The notes beneath the pieces were generated by a model. It ran no database searches and was not told the DNA's origin. It worked only from the letters and a program-made list of their open reading frames with translations. This document shows positions 1 through 11,740 of a DNA stretch of 64,000 bases, piece after piece. The number at the start of each line of letters is the position of its first letter. Position 1 is the first letter of the stretch. Origin of the DNA: Onchidella celtica (taxonomy: Eukaryota > Mollusca > Gastropoda > Systellommatophora > Onchidiidae); assembly GCA_963931925.1 (NCBI GenBank), contig OZ007570.1, positions 46,232,487-46,296,486 on the forward strand, given 5' to 3'. Position numbers and translations under genes: made by a program.

Positions 1-2133
1 TGATATTGTAATTTTTCAGAGTTTGGTCAAGTATGATGGTATTACAACTGCATAACCCTTAGAAAATGAGAAGGCCGGTCATCAGCTCAGTTATTTTATG
101 GTGAAAAAGATGATGGGGACTGTATTTTAGTGGAAAAGGCGAACGGGCCGATTATTGGCCTGCTTAGAAAGCAGTTCTGATTAGTCGTGTCATGGTCTTG
201 TAGCCAATCCACACAGGGATGCCAAAAGTCCGGTTTTTCCGTCAGTCCTGATTGTTAGTGCTTACTTAAAACCTGTTAAAAAAAAATTTTTGTTTTGGTG
301 CAAACACGATAACACGTTCATTTTTTCAGGGTTTTTTGCCAGAACCATTTGGCATCCCTGTTCACAGATCTGTACATGTCAGTGGCGGGTCTTCCTACTG
401 TTCTAAATACATTGTTTTTTTGCCCTGTGAACTCCTCTGGACGGGTAACATCCGAAATACCCCCATCTCCAAAGGGTTAACACTATATTGGCCTCCCCGC
501 GCAACACGCGAGATACGGGAGGCCGTTATTTTGTCCGACACGCTTAACCGCGGGTCCTGTGGGAGGCCACATTATTGTATAGCAACGGTGCGCCTCGCGC
601 TTTGGTTATTCGGTTGCCAAGGCTGTCGTTGTTGTTGTTTTTTCACGTTTTTTTTCCACACTATTTTCGCGTGTTTATCTATCCTGTCACCCCTACTATA
701 TCTAACAAAATGGTATCGTCCGATTACGTTTATTACGATGCAACTATTCGTCATACTCGTGTAATAGTACTGACGGTCTGAAGTTTGAACTGGGGAAAGT
801 CTTGGGGAAACTTTTACTTTGATGCTGGTTGTCGTCTACATGTGAAATGAGAAGAAAGGGGCCATGTGCGTATTTGAGACGCCGTTCTACGTCTGTAATT
901 ATGAATTCCGATGTATTGTTAGAGCATGCTGCATAAAGGCGTCTGTCAGTAGGTTTTTCATCAGGGAAAACTGGGAGAAAATGACCGACTTTGTTGTTGA
1001 TCGTTGTCTTTATTTGATGTGGTAATTAGAGAGATACTGTGTTCCTTTGATTAAACCGCTTTTCAGTACATGTATGTGCTCTACGACCTGGAACTGGAAA
1101 TCAAATCTCTCGCTAAAACTAACATTATAGTAAGTGAACGCTTTACATAGTAGAGGAGGGAGAAGGCAATGTCACGATACATGTGGTTAGTAAATTAAGC
1201 GAATGGCTTAAAAAATAATTTGTTCACCTGAATGGCCTGACATAGGGACAGAAAAAGCGCAGAGGTCTTGGGAACATGATAAAACATGTGCTAAACGGCA
1301 TGTAAATGCAGAAAATTCTTGATTTGGGGCCTTCCATTTCACAATAAAACCTACTGCATATCATCACAAGTACTTTATCCAAATATCATAGGGATCCCTT
1401 ACGATTTATCCACCACTATAATTGTTGTTATTGCGTCCTGGAGTATATGCGATACAGGTGTTCACACGGACCCGATTGACCCGACCGCCGAGGTTATCGG
1501 CAACACGCGAACGATCGGCTGACTGGCCACTGGCTATCCCCGCACGGGGCGTTACGTGGACGAGTTCACTCAACGCAGGACGAGGGTTAATATTAGATAG
1601 CCTCCAAATGATAAATTACAGAGATTAACATTATTACTTTCATTTGAATGAAGTGAATAGCATATATAGGCTAGTAGAATATACTCTATGCACTTAGAAA
1701 CAGATTGTTTGAGAAAGTGATACAGACTTTACAGTTTCCTAAAAGGGTATGAGCTCTGTTCATTTTTAAGAAGTACATTTTCAAGTGATGAAAATTTATG
1801 TCCTGTGCCTCTTAAACTTGTGAATGGGAGATCGTAATTGAAATATGTTATGTCCATGTGGTTCATCATGGTGGTCCCTCATATCTCAAGGAGGACGCAT
1901 CTGCAGAGTCATTTGTGTACAAGGGAAAGGCTTGGTAGTCCATGTGATTATCAAGATTATATATAATAGGGATAAAAATAATATGTTTGTCTTTGTATCG
2001 ATAAGTTTACATCTTTGATAGCAGTGGACTGTGTTGTTTACAAATATTTTGATTGCCTGCTGTAGGTGAGATACATTTGTCCTATTCCATTTGTTCAGAG
2101 ATTTCTTGCAATACTCTTGCTTGTTTCTTACAG
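1..2133. other. Left-edge non-coding sequence, probably PAXBP1 intron
   Basis: No exon is supported here. The first recognisable exon of the + strand gene starts at 2134 and matches the family far from its N-terminus, so this stretch is probably intron. The preceding family exon (with a GLCLPKL-like motif) was looked for and not seen. A G+C-rich patch lies at about 440-600 with a short inverted repeat (GGCCTCCC at 490-497, GGGAGGCC at 517-524). A second G+C-rich patch lies at about 1460-1580. The short frames here resemble no protein I know. Confidence 0.5.
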
Positions 2134-2281
2134 GAAGACTGCAGTGACTTTGAAGATAGTTACTGGTTTAACTGCCTGGTATTCATGGGTTATAAGGAAG
2201 GAGAAGATGTAGAAAGGACGGATGATGATTTGAGAATATTGCCATCGATTGTGGAAAAGCTCATCCTACCTAAATTGACAT
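2134..2281 (+). CDS. PAXBP1: PAXBP1/GCFC2-like protein, internal exon 1 of 7 in window
   Basis: This is an internal exon of a GCFC-domain protein. It follows a pyrimidine-rich acceptor ending in CAG at 2131-2133 and precedes a GTAAAT donor at 2282. The reading ends in LPSIVEKLILPKLT, the family signature that in the human protein reads very similarly (IVEKVILPKLT). An acidic stretch (residues EDCSDFED) precedes it. One base of the last codon is left over and is completed by two bases of the exon at 9549, so the phases agree. In animals the family has two branches: PAXBP1, which links PAX3/7 to histone methylation, and GCFC2. Both are nuclear and tied to intron-lariat spliceosome complexes. 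The branch cannot be settled here. The N-terminal two thirds of the protein lies left of the window. Confidence 0.88.
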
Positions 2282-5262
2282 GTAAATATGGCTGTGGTTT
2301 GACCACTGTGAATGTTGTGATTTTGTAGTTTTTTATAAATTTGTTTATTTATTTTTTTTACTTCTTTTTCTTTCCTGTTACATTAATTTTTATTTTCCTG
2401 AAGAAGGTTAATATACCAAAAGTTTGATTTGTCTTTCCTTTGTGTTTGATTGTATCATTTCTGTATTATTTCTTATGCGAGGCTTTGCTACAGACAACTT
2501 TTTCTTTTTGCCATATTTTGTCTTTGCTCCAAAGTCTTGCCTTGAGCCCACAGATCTTCTAAGGATTTTTTTTTGTTGATATTTTATACATTTGACTGGC
2601 TGTGTTGGACAGCAGGTACAGAATTAAATCTCCAGTCATTGTGTAAAATTGTTTCAGTGTAACTACGGTAATGCTGAGCTTTCTGTTGGTCGTTATGTCT
2701 CAGTGACTCATTCGTTAGGGTAGCTCTTGTGGGTGTATACAGATGTGGAAACAAAGTGAGAAAAAGCTGTTTCTTTGTCTTAAACGTGGATAGGATTTTG
2801 ATATTTCAAAAAATTTGGATTAGATTGTAGAGCTGGAAAATTGCTGTCCAGTCAAAACGAGTATTCATTTTATGGTGGTGAATTAATTGAAAAAAATGTT
2901 CTCTGGTGTAATGTTACCCAGTTTATAAAAAAAACAGATACTTTATCATGTTGATTTAAATTTATAAATGTTCAGGGCAGAGACGCTACCTGATCTTGTT
3001 ATTTGGCAATAAAATTTCAGTATTTGCGATGTGCTCAAAAGTGACATTCAGATAATGCCTAATTCTTGGTGTTTCTGTTACCAAATCATCTAGTGACCTC
3101 AGAACTGAAGGGGATAATGGTAGTAAAGGACCTTCAGGGCATGCCAGTGCCATTGTATAAAGTAGAATATCAAAGAGAGGAAGATTCAATTTATCAAATA
3201 TTATTATAGGGAGGATTAAATTTGTCAATTCTTGTAATTCCCTGCGAAATCATCGTTCAAAATAATGGCAAATTATAATCACAAACTATATGTGAGTGGA
3301 TCTGAAGAAATCAGGAAGACAAAAGACCAAATTCCTGAGAGAAAAAAACTCAAAGGGGAAAAAGTTTCTATGGAAATCGAGATTTGCTGACAGTATGAAA
3401 AATTCGCTATTTTTCTGTATGCAGTTAAACATTTTGCTTGAAATCATCTCAGAAATATTTTATTAAAGAGGTCTAACAATTTCCCTGTTAGCCTGGTTTT
3501 GTCAGATCCACCCACATATTTTAGAAATGAGTCATTGCCAAATAAGAGTAGGTCAAATCTACCTGGAAAGAGGTCACCTTACAAGAATCTCAGTAAAGTT
3601 ATTGAAATATCATTTGGCCGCTCACATTTTGAATTGACAAACAAAGGAATGGTTTACCTATGTTTCCAATCAACGTTCAACTTTATATAAGCCTTGTTTT
3701 TCTTTTTCTCGGCGTGTTGTTTCGCTATCACTTATCACACGTTTTTGTTGTCAAAAATTCACAAAATTGAAAATCCATTTCAAGTCTTTTCTGTCGAAGA
3801 AATTCGCTGTCAAAATAATCTGTGTTTCTAATCTATATTCTGTAGTAATGAAACATGCATTGTTTTTATCATATTCTGCGTAATAATTAAAAGAATGGGT
3901 TCTGCTTGAGGAAAATACTGCATTGTCGTCAAAGTATCGTGTGAAAAGTGATAAATTCATGAGGCTGCACCTCAGGGTTTTCTTTGTTCTCTTCAATCAA
4001 TTTAGTTCCCTATCTTTATGACATCACAGACTGTAACAGATTACCCAAGCTTTGTTTGAATTCGAAAATGAACGTCTATTTGTTGGTTTCGATTCCTAAC
4101 ACACCCCGTCACGCGTGACGCCATGAGAGAAAACGCGCTGCGGCGTCTCTTTGTCTCGATTGTGTGTAGATGAGGTTTTGGTACTGACCTCTTCTTTCCT
4201 TGTGGGATACAACCTGCTGACCATGCTGTAAGTACATAAGATATATTTTTATTGTCTTTCTATTATTTGAAATGTGTATTTTATGTCAGGAAAATATAGG
4301 AATCGACACGTTGTGATCACTAACATACAAGAAGCATCAAAGACACCATGCTTTGTCAGGTTAATGGCGTCAATAACAAAATGTGGTGTGTTAAGTGTCG
4401 CAAAGCCCAGAGTGAAATCAAATTCAGCCAGCGTTCAGAAAGTCTATGTGCCTAATTGAATTCTGATAAATGTATTGAAGGCTGAGAATTATCTCTTATG
4501 TTTTGATGGGAAGAAATTCTGAGCTATTCTTGCTTTGTTATCATCATCACACTGTCGACATTTGGTAGACAAACGTTTTTGTTGTCTCTCTCCCAACCCG
4601 TGACGTTAGTGAAACAAAACCAATCATGCTGTCCTTTTTGGATTCAACTCATCTTGTTAAAGAAAAAAATCACTAACATGAAGCAGACTTTTCTTTTTTT
4701 TTAATTTGAAATGTGTGTACATGTCAGGGAGAGGGTAGTAATCGACATATTGTGATCACTAACATACAGGAAGCATTTAAGACACCATGGCTTTGTCAGG
4801 TTAATGGCATCAATAACAAAATATGGTTTCTCAACGCTTTTCTTCATTTTTCTTTGTTATAGTGACATTTTTTCTCCATGTTGTTGATCTCTCCAAGTGT
4901 TCATCACCAGCCATGCTGCAGGTCCACATATTTCATGCAAAAATTGAAATTCTTTTGGAATGTTTTTCTTAACACACAATTTCAATAGTTAATTTCAGTT
5001 GCTTTTTGTGTGTGTTTCTTTGAGTGTAAAATAGTAAGTAGATCTACAGCTTAAAATACAAGAATCAAACAACTTTTTTTTTCCTTCAACGCGTTGATGT
5101 CAAATGTAACTTTCATGCAGGCAGACATGGCGAAGAAGGAAATACAGTGAAAAAATTGTTGAATGTTGATCTGATGAACTTAAAGTTAATTAGGCCTGTT
5201 GTCTTTTTGTTGTTTTTTCTTTTTTCAAATTGTGACTTAAATAAATTTAATATAATTTTACA
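2282..5262. other. Intron sequence with a local duplication
   Basis: This is the first part of the 7.3-kb intron between the exons at 2134 and 9549. It is AT-rich and I see no exon of the host gene in it. It holds a pair of related ~115-bp segments (4270-4385 and 4709-4829), listed separately. Other short frames show no recognisable domain. Confidence 0.5.
4270..4829. repeat. Duplicated ~115-bp segment, two direct copies
   Basis: Segments 4270-4385 and 4709-4829 are clearly related over their whole length. They share blocks such as TTGTGATCACTAACATACA and CTTTGTCAGGTTAATGGC with scattered differences. They are about 440 bases apart in the same orientation. This may be a local tandem duplication, or two copies of a dispersed repeat. 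Function is unknown. Confidence 0.7.
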
Positions 5263-7870
5263 GTGGCCTGCTTGAACCTGGGGAAGGTCAAGAGGAAACA
5301 GGCTAAGACAGCATAGTAGAAAATGCCGACCATGACTTTGCGGCCCAAATCAGCAGCCAGGAAGGTAAGATTCAGAGTGAAAGATTTTGTACAGAGGAAG
5401 CTTAACTATCGTCTTTCTTTGCAGATTTCCTTATTTCCAGATTTAAAGTTTGATTTTTCTTTCTTGAGGTGGGAATTTACTATCAGAAAATCAAAATTGG
5501 AATGTGAGGGAAAAATATCCTCAACACCACATCATAAGATAGGCAAAATATGAGCTAATTTCCGACTCTCCAATATATAATATCCAAGAGCCATGTGTGT
5601 CGCGGTTGGCGGTGACGCTTAATGTCTGAAGTAGAGGAAATTATAATGGCTTTAGCTTCCCCCCCTTATCATGAACAAAATGTACACAGTAAGCCAAAAA
5701 AGTGTTCAGAAATCATGTCAAAACTACAGGTATAAATTGTTTTTGTGAACTGTGATTTTTAAGGCTGGACTGTCACATTTAACTCTTAATTTTTTTTGCC
5801 ATTGATCATAGATTGAGGAGCCTTTGTCAGTTGGAAAAATACCATGAATACTTTTTTCTGTTTCAGAAGAGGTCAACAGGAATGTGGAGGAAGCTCAGAA
5901 GACAGATGCTGAAAAAGGCAGAAAGGAAGGTAAGATTTAAATGGCAGGTTTTATCCTGAGAAAGTCCTGAATATTTTCTTGCCTAATCTGTATACCAATG
6001 TAATAATTGTAAATTAATAAGCAATGCTGCTAAAGCATTTGTTTCCATTTGAAATTGCAACTTAACTCATCCCAACTTGATGGAATCAAATGTGTGTTTT
6101 CAGGTGATTGAAAGTGAAAATAAAGGACCTGGTGAAGGCAAAGTTGGCCCTCTTTGGCCTGAAACACTTCCACTAAGAATGACGGAGAGAGAGTTATATC
6201 TCACATGTAGTGTGTAAAACAATTTCTTAAACTTTGTCCATGTCTCGGTAAAGTGAAATGCACTGATAATTACATGACAAAATAATTTTTTTAACAAATA
6301 GCGAAGAAATTAGAAATAATTAAATTCTTCTGCTTGGATCCCAGACATGCACAGCTGGAGCTTGCCTTGGATTAGAGTAAGTCAATATGGGGTTATTATG
6401 CAATTCGCTAGTGTTTAATCTTTCCCTTTATTTTTGTTGTTAACAGAATACTCGTGGCTGGACCACATCAAGTTCAATTTCAAGCCTCAGAGACTGGGAA
6501 AACCAAGAGCAGAACATCAGGCTGCCTAGATACAGAGGCTAAGGAAGAATCGGAAAAATGGGCCGCCCGCAGAGAGAAGCAGCTTCAGATCTATGGATAG
6601 ATAGATCTATAGATAGATATAGAATTGTTGAGCATTATCTGGAACATTCCGTCAATTTGCCAGGAAAGGGGCAGTACAGCAAGAGATTGAAAGAGCAGAA
6701 AAAAAATTCTCAGTCAACCACTTTAAACTTTGTACAATGATTTTTTTTTTGTTGAGAATCCTCAAATTGAAATAGCAAAACAAACTTTTTTCAGGTGTCC
6801 CCCTGCTCATGCATTACCAATGAAATACTCTAAATTTGTTCAGTGCATGTGTGGTATTTGTGAGAATGCAACAATGATGCTTTGTGCCTTATCATCTGTT
6901 GGTAGTCAATTTAAGTCTGCCAATGAAGCACTGAATGCCTCACTTTGTCCTATGTCTTTAGGACAGTTGTTGAAGCATACATGCGTTTTCGACAATGATC
7001 ATATTGTGGCACAGGTTCTGTTAAGCTGAAAATCATAACAGATTGTGACATTACGGCTTCAGTGAATTACCAGCACTGGGAGTATAATACAAAGTTGGTA
7101 GAAAAATCATGAACAGTTGATGAGTTGGTCTACCGTTTTTCTCAAACTTTTGAGCTTACATGTTTGTACACCCAGGTGGCAGTGGCACCAGTTGAATTTA
7201 TTAAGAAAGAATCTGCCATGTGATACTGCACTTCTTGTGCTTGATTTTTCAGAAAATCATTCTTGTAAATATCGGTTTGAAGTTCAATCTGCTCACTGGA
7301 TGTTAAACTAGGTTACTGTCCACCCTGCTGTCCTATACACCAAATATTCTACTTGTGGAGAGCTCCACACTACTTATCATGTGTACTAATATCAGATGAT
7401 CTCATACATGATTTAATTTTTTTTCATTTTGTTCTTGAGTATGTGTTGCAGCAATGTACGCAAACCCGGTTTGTCATCTTCTCTGACAGCTGTGAGACAC
7501 AATACAAGTCCAAACTGCCATCCCACCACCTGAGTCAACTCTCAACTAAATATAGTATTGAGAGATGTTGGTTTTTTTGGGGGGGAGAAAGGCATGGGGA
7601 TAAATGAATGTGACGCTTGTGGTGGAATGGTTAAAGCTTTTCTAACCCAGGCAGCGGTTTCAAACAGGATGATATTGAGAGCATTAAAAGAAATGTTTGA
7701 ATTTTTAAATTCCTCCTTGTCCCTTTCAGGATCGGCTTGCTCTCACCATGAGAGGCATTTTCATCGTATAAAAACCATCCCATATTGATAAAACTGCTAA
7801 GTCATCCAGTTTGAAAACAATGCCTGGCACTACAAAGATTCACGCTTTGAAGATTCTGAGTAAGGAGAAA
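5263..7870 (+). pseudogene. Decayed copy of an unnamed transposase-like gene family, with introns
   Basis: This is a broken, multi-exon coding relic in the intron of the PAXBP1-like gene, on the same strand. Two exon-like blocks (5263-5365 and 5869-5929) have good acceptors and GTAAGA donors and join in phase 0, giving a basic segment (KRSTGMWRKLRRQMLKKAER) after a block that contains two stops. Further on, 6623-7020 reads with frame breaks as VEHYLEHSVNLPGKGQY, then ENPQIEIAKQTFF, then a cysteine segment KFVQCMCGICENATMML. At 7130-7420 it reads LPCDTALLVLDFSENHSCKY, then EVQSAHW, VTVHPAVLYTK and HYLSCVLISDDLIHD. At 7480-7640 it reads a SDSCETQYKSK block, then GGERHGDK and DACGGMVKAF in different frames. 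This order of motifs matches, from memory, a repetitive uncharacterised family found in many invertebrate genomes. The acidic residues in LDFSEN and SDSCE could be RNase H-fold catalytic positions, which is inference. Frameshifts and stops show that this copy is dead. Confidence 0.6.
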
Positions 7871-9548
7871 ATAACAATGTTCAAATAACTTGAAAGATTT
7901 TGTACTGATCAAATGGCCAAATACCAAGAAATATGTTGATGATTGTGTGAGTACTGTGAGACAGGCTGAAGCTGTGGCAATGCCAGTTCGCAAAATAGTA
8001 CCAGTGGTGCACTTGATACTACATTTATTGAATATGAAGAAGAGGATAAGATAAGATAATGATGTTGTTAATGATGAAGCTGTTGTGATTATCAGCGCCG
8101 GAGAACCTTTTGAGGTTGATTGTGGGAGAGAGTGTGAAACTGTAAATGAATCATTTGCTTATATTTATGTAAGGTATGGTTTAACATCAAGTATTGGTGT
8201 ATTGTCTGTGCTGATTATTTCGGAATTTAAGGATTTAACTTTTAAGGAATTTTCACGATTAAATTATGCTACAATTGATGTATTTTAATTTTTCATTTTG
8301 TTGTCTATAAAAAGAGAAATAGTAGTGTGTTTATTTATAATTATTTAATCAGAAATGAAGTGGGGAATTTCCATGCATTAGAACCTCAAAATATGGGCAC
8401 CCACTACTATATTATGTAATTATGTACACAAAATATGTAGTCACAATTGATCAAGGACGTCAAAATGATCGTATTTAATTGTAATAATTGTTGTTTGTTC
8501 AACAATTTTTGTTCTTTGAGAACTATTCATTTCAGCAGACTCTGGGTGAAAGGTATTTATGGTTCTGATTAATGCACACATAGGGCCTACATTTTAAAAA
8601 TCGGGGGGGGGGGGGCGCTTCTCTTACGCAATGAGATTGCTTGACAACGCGGAAATGTTTTCATGTGACAATCACTGCTCGACAATATTATTATTGCTCC
8701 TTTGGGGTGTATCTAGGTACTGGCAGAAATAGTGAAACATTTTTTACACATTGAGGAGTGAATAGGCATGATAGGTAAATTGAAGGGTACAACTCCTACA
8801 CAAGATTCAGCATGACAAAATAAGAACTTCTGCAAACATCACAAACACTGTTCTACTGATCTGCTTCTGGTGGGTGTGTTGATCTGTGCAGAAATTGTGA
8901 GACAGTGGCAGTTTTGATGAATGGACACGTACAATTGGTTGATAAAGTGACGTAACTCTTACACAAAGAGTTTCAGTAGAAAAAAAATACTAACTTCCAA
9001 GCATGAAATTCAATTTCCTGCAATTTTGCTTCTTTGAGAAGTATTGATTTTTTTACGGTTTTCGAGATAACTGTGGTTTTATAGATGGTCGGCAGTTTGC
9101 AAAACCAAGGGGCGCAACTCGCTAAGAAATTCTTAAAATATTGAAAGAGCGGTTATTATCGATTTTGCTTGGTGTCCTCTTCAACTTTCCTTCCTTAAAT
9201 AGTAATATTTCACAATGATTGTAGACTCAAAAACCTAAAAATACCGCTAAATAGTAGTTAATCTTATCTTATTATGGCAAGGGCAATAACTCCGGATGAG
9301 TATTCAATATATCATCAAAAACAACATTTTTCACCTTTTGTGGATGTGATCTACAACTTTGCTTCTTTGGGAAGTATTCAATTCCCCGTAATTCTAGAGT
9401 TATGATGAATTACAATAATCTTATTTTAGTAGGTAGATTTGACCCACTCTTATTTGGCAATGACTCAAATATGTTTGAGAGGACTTCATCTTTGTGTAGT
9501 ATGCTAATTCTTACATTTATTCGAATTTCTCACCTTGGCATTTCACAG
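7871..9548. other. Rest of first PAXBP1 intron
   Basis: AT-rich intron sequence. Degenerate short repeats recur: a GAAGTATT-containing phrase near 8520, 9035 and 9370, and an AACTC(C/T)TACACA phrase near 8790 and 8957. A run of G lies at about 8604-8615. No coding signal is seen. Confidence 0.45.
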
Positions 9549-9667
9549 TTCTGGTAGAAAACATCTGGGATCCTTTATCAACAACACAGACAGCAAGACT
9601 AGTTAATTTGACAGTAAAGCTGACCAAAGATTACCCTACAGTTCATGCACAGAGCAAAAATTTTAGG
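9549..9667 (+). CDS. PAXBP1: PAXBP1/GCFC2-like protein, exon 2 of 7
   Basis: After a TTTCACAG acceptor the frame reads ENIWDPLSTTQTARLVNL and then TKDYPTVHAQSKNF, ending at a GTGAGT donor (9668). This is the most conserved block of the GCFC domain; the human paralogue has ENMWDPFSTTQT at the same place. The first two bases complete the codon split at 2281, and the last codon (AGG) is whole, so the next junction is phase 0. Identification rests on this exon more than any other in the gene. Confidence 0.93.
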
Positions 9668-10136
9668 GTGAGTACTGCCTGAATTTATCAGTATGATTTT
9701 AGGTGTCAAGGAAGGCAGGTATCATAAAGCAGACCTGCCAACTACCCCATATTTTATAGGACTTTTGTGCATCTGGAGTGTTGAGAAGACTGTGAGAAAA
9801 ACTTTTCTTATGAAAAAGAAATTGTTTCTGCCACGTATGAGGATAAAATGTCAGTATAATAAAGCTTAAAACAGCAATGACAAGAGTGCATATTGTACTA
9901 TTCATACAGTGTATTATGTCACATATGGAGTGTGTCAGAATGTTTAGTATTTGAGTTTTCTTTTCAAAGGAAAACATACCTATTGACTGCTACCAGTCCT
10001 CGATATGCAAGTTTACAGGTAGGTTCAGGCCGCCTCAAGTGGTTTTGGCGTTTTTCAATTCCCACCTGTGGGACATTTTATGTAACTGATATTGCCTGCA
10101 TGAATTTTATAAGTTCTTTCTTTGTGTTTCACATAG
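9668..10136. other. Short PAXBP1 intron
   Basis: A 469-base intron bounded by GTGAGT and a TTTCACATAG acceptor. No element or gene is recognised within it. Confidence 0.75.
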
Positions 10137-10213
10137 GCATATCTTGAAGCTGTGGTAGCAAGATTGAAGAAAACACTGGATGATGATGTATTCATGCCAA
10201 TGTACCCCCTGAG
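10137..10213 (+). CDS. PAXBP1: PAXBP1/GCFC2-like protein, exon 3 of 7
   Basis: This short exon reads AYLEAVVARLKKTLDDDVF followed by MPMYPL. It matches the family segment RMRRTLDDDVFMPLYP. The acceptor is TTTCACATAG and the donor is GTAAAG at 10214. Two bases (AG) carry over into the exon at 11674, where T completes a serine codon. The TLDDDVF block is nearly invariant in the GCFC domain as I recall it. Confidence 0.93.
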
Positions 10214-10445
10214 GTAAAGTAGAAAGCAGGGTTTAGTATAGTGCGGAGGTGCCATTCTTTCACTTTTTGGCAGAATTCCACTTTCAGCCTCTTTTATAAT
10301 CAAAATTTATAAACTCAAAATTAAAATATATACCAACTGTATTTTTCCTCTGTTTATTCATCATATCATTTATTGGCATTGGGGTCAGGTGAGACCATTC
10401 TTCCTGTTTGAAAATTTTGATGGGAGTTTACTACTTTTTGAGCTA

Positions 10446-11249
10446 CAGTCCAGTCCACTTATCTCGGCCTTTTCTCGACATTCTGGGTAACTCGACACAA
10501 TTTTTAAGTCCCAACCTGTTCCTTCTTTAATGCTACTAAATATTTCCCCGTAACTCGACCTGTTGATCCATTCTTTCCTCTTATATCGACACATTTCTCC
10601 CCGGTACTAGATCTACTACTGTGCTACCAAAAATGCCCACGCAACTCCTCGCATATAAGACCTATTTCTTTTTGCGGTGCTTGTGGGGAGGGGTAGGAGA
10701 GGGGGAGTGTGGACACAGAGGATGACCCTTGGCTTCACTAACGCGAGTGAAGTGCCTTGCATAAGCGTACGGCAGTAAAGGTACAGAGTACTGCATGTAC
10801 TACTACAGACTGAGTAATTTTTTTTCCCGCAAAACATTCGTGCGCCGTTGATACTAGGCCTTGACCTAGATCTCTCGGTTAACTGTCGTACTGTGTGTGT
10901 ATCGGTATCATCACTTCTTCTAAAGAAACAGGTAGAGGTTAAAAAAAAAACAACAGTAATGCACTGCGCATTTGATAAGCTACAGCATTTCTCCATTGGT
11001 AAAAATCTTTGCCACGCAGCTGCTCCGCACAACAGTGATACTGGAGGAATGGGTGACAATGTGCCGATAATTAAAAGAAAAAGGGACATAACTGCGTTAT
11101 TTATTGGACACATCCCATTATGGTGATGTTTGATCCCCCCCACCCCCCATTTTTTTTGCTCTTCCTCCACTAATATGCTATTTCGACTTTCTCTTTACTC
11201 AACACAAGTCAGGCTGCCCCGCTGATGTCGAGATATTAGGATAGCACTG
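10446..11249. mobile_element. Pogo/Tigger-like inverted-repeat element (non-autonomous)
   Basis: The left end starts CAGTCCAGTCCACTTATCTC and the right end, read on the opposite strand, starts CAGTGCTATCCTAATATCTC. Each is flanked by TA (10444-10445 and 11250-11251), which fits the TA target of the Tc1/mariner-pogo group. The inverted ends are imperfect (about 16 of 23 positions agree by eye). Phrases like CTCGAC recur inside the left end, as in Tigger-type elements. The 804-bp interior shows no transposase that I recognise, so it is a non-autonomous or decayed copy. It lies in the PAXBP1 intron between exons 3 and 4. Confidence 0.62.
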
Positions 11250-11673
11250 TATTTTAGATTGGCAAGTCTTGTAGTGCTACATGAACATTTCTTGTCTTTG
11301 AAAGTTTGAGAGGGGAACATGATATTGACAAAACTATTTTGTTTTGAGAATTTGTCCTGACAGAATGTCTCTGGTGGGGAAAAAAATTAGGTCTATAACT
11401 TCTATGGTAAAGTTAAAAGAAGAAAACGGGGTGACTTTGTTTGCACAATGAAATTTTAGGAAAGTTTTAGGACTAGTGTTAGGATTACTATCCTATTGTG
11501 AGTATTTTGGCTGTACGGCCCTAACGCCGTAGTGGCTTCTTCTATCCATTAAAAAAAGAATGTGCTGTGGACATAATTAAATTGTTAATCACTGTCAGAA
11601 ATGTATTCATTGCTGTTTCTTCCATATAGAACTACTCTACTGTTGTTGCTTTTTGTTGTTTATATTTCCACAG

Positions 11674-11740
11674 TGTGTTAGATAATAGATCTTCTGGTCC
11701 AGCTGTTTTCTTTCATCGGCAGTCATGGACTTGTATAAAG
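11674..11740 (+). CDS. PAXBP1: PAXBP1/GCFC2-like protein, exon 4 of 7
   Basis: After TATTTCCACAG the exon completes a split serine codon and then reads VLDNRSSGPAVFFHRQ and SWTCIK. This matches the family VLENKNSGPxLFFQRQFW segment. It ends exactly on a lysine codon before a GTAAGG donor at 11741. Both junction phases agree with the neighbouring exons. Confidence 0.92.

Noticed and set aside
336-764. 142-codon frame at the left edge
   Set aside because: No domain, no splice context, and it does not fit the PAXBP1-like protein.
10616-11170. 184-codon frame on the - strand
   Set aside because: It lies across the Tigger-like element, shows no domain and no family match; chance opening is more likely.
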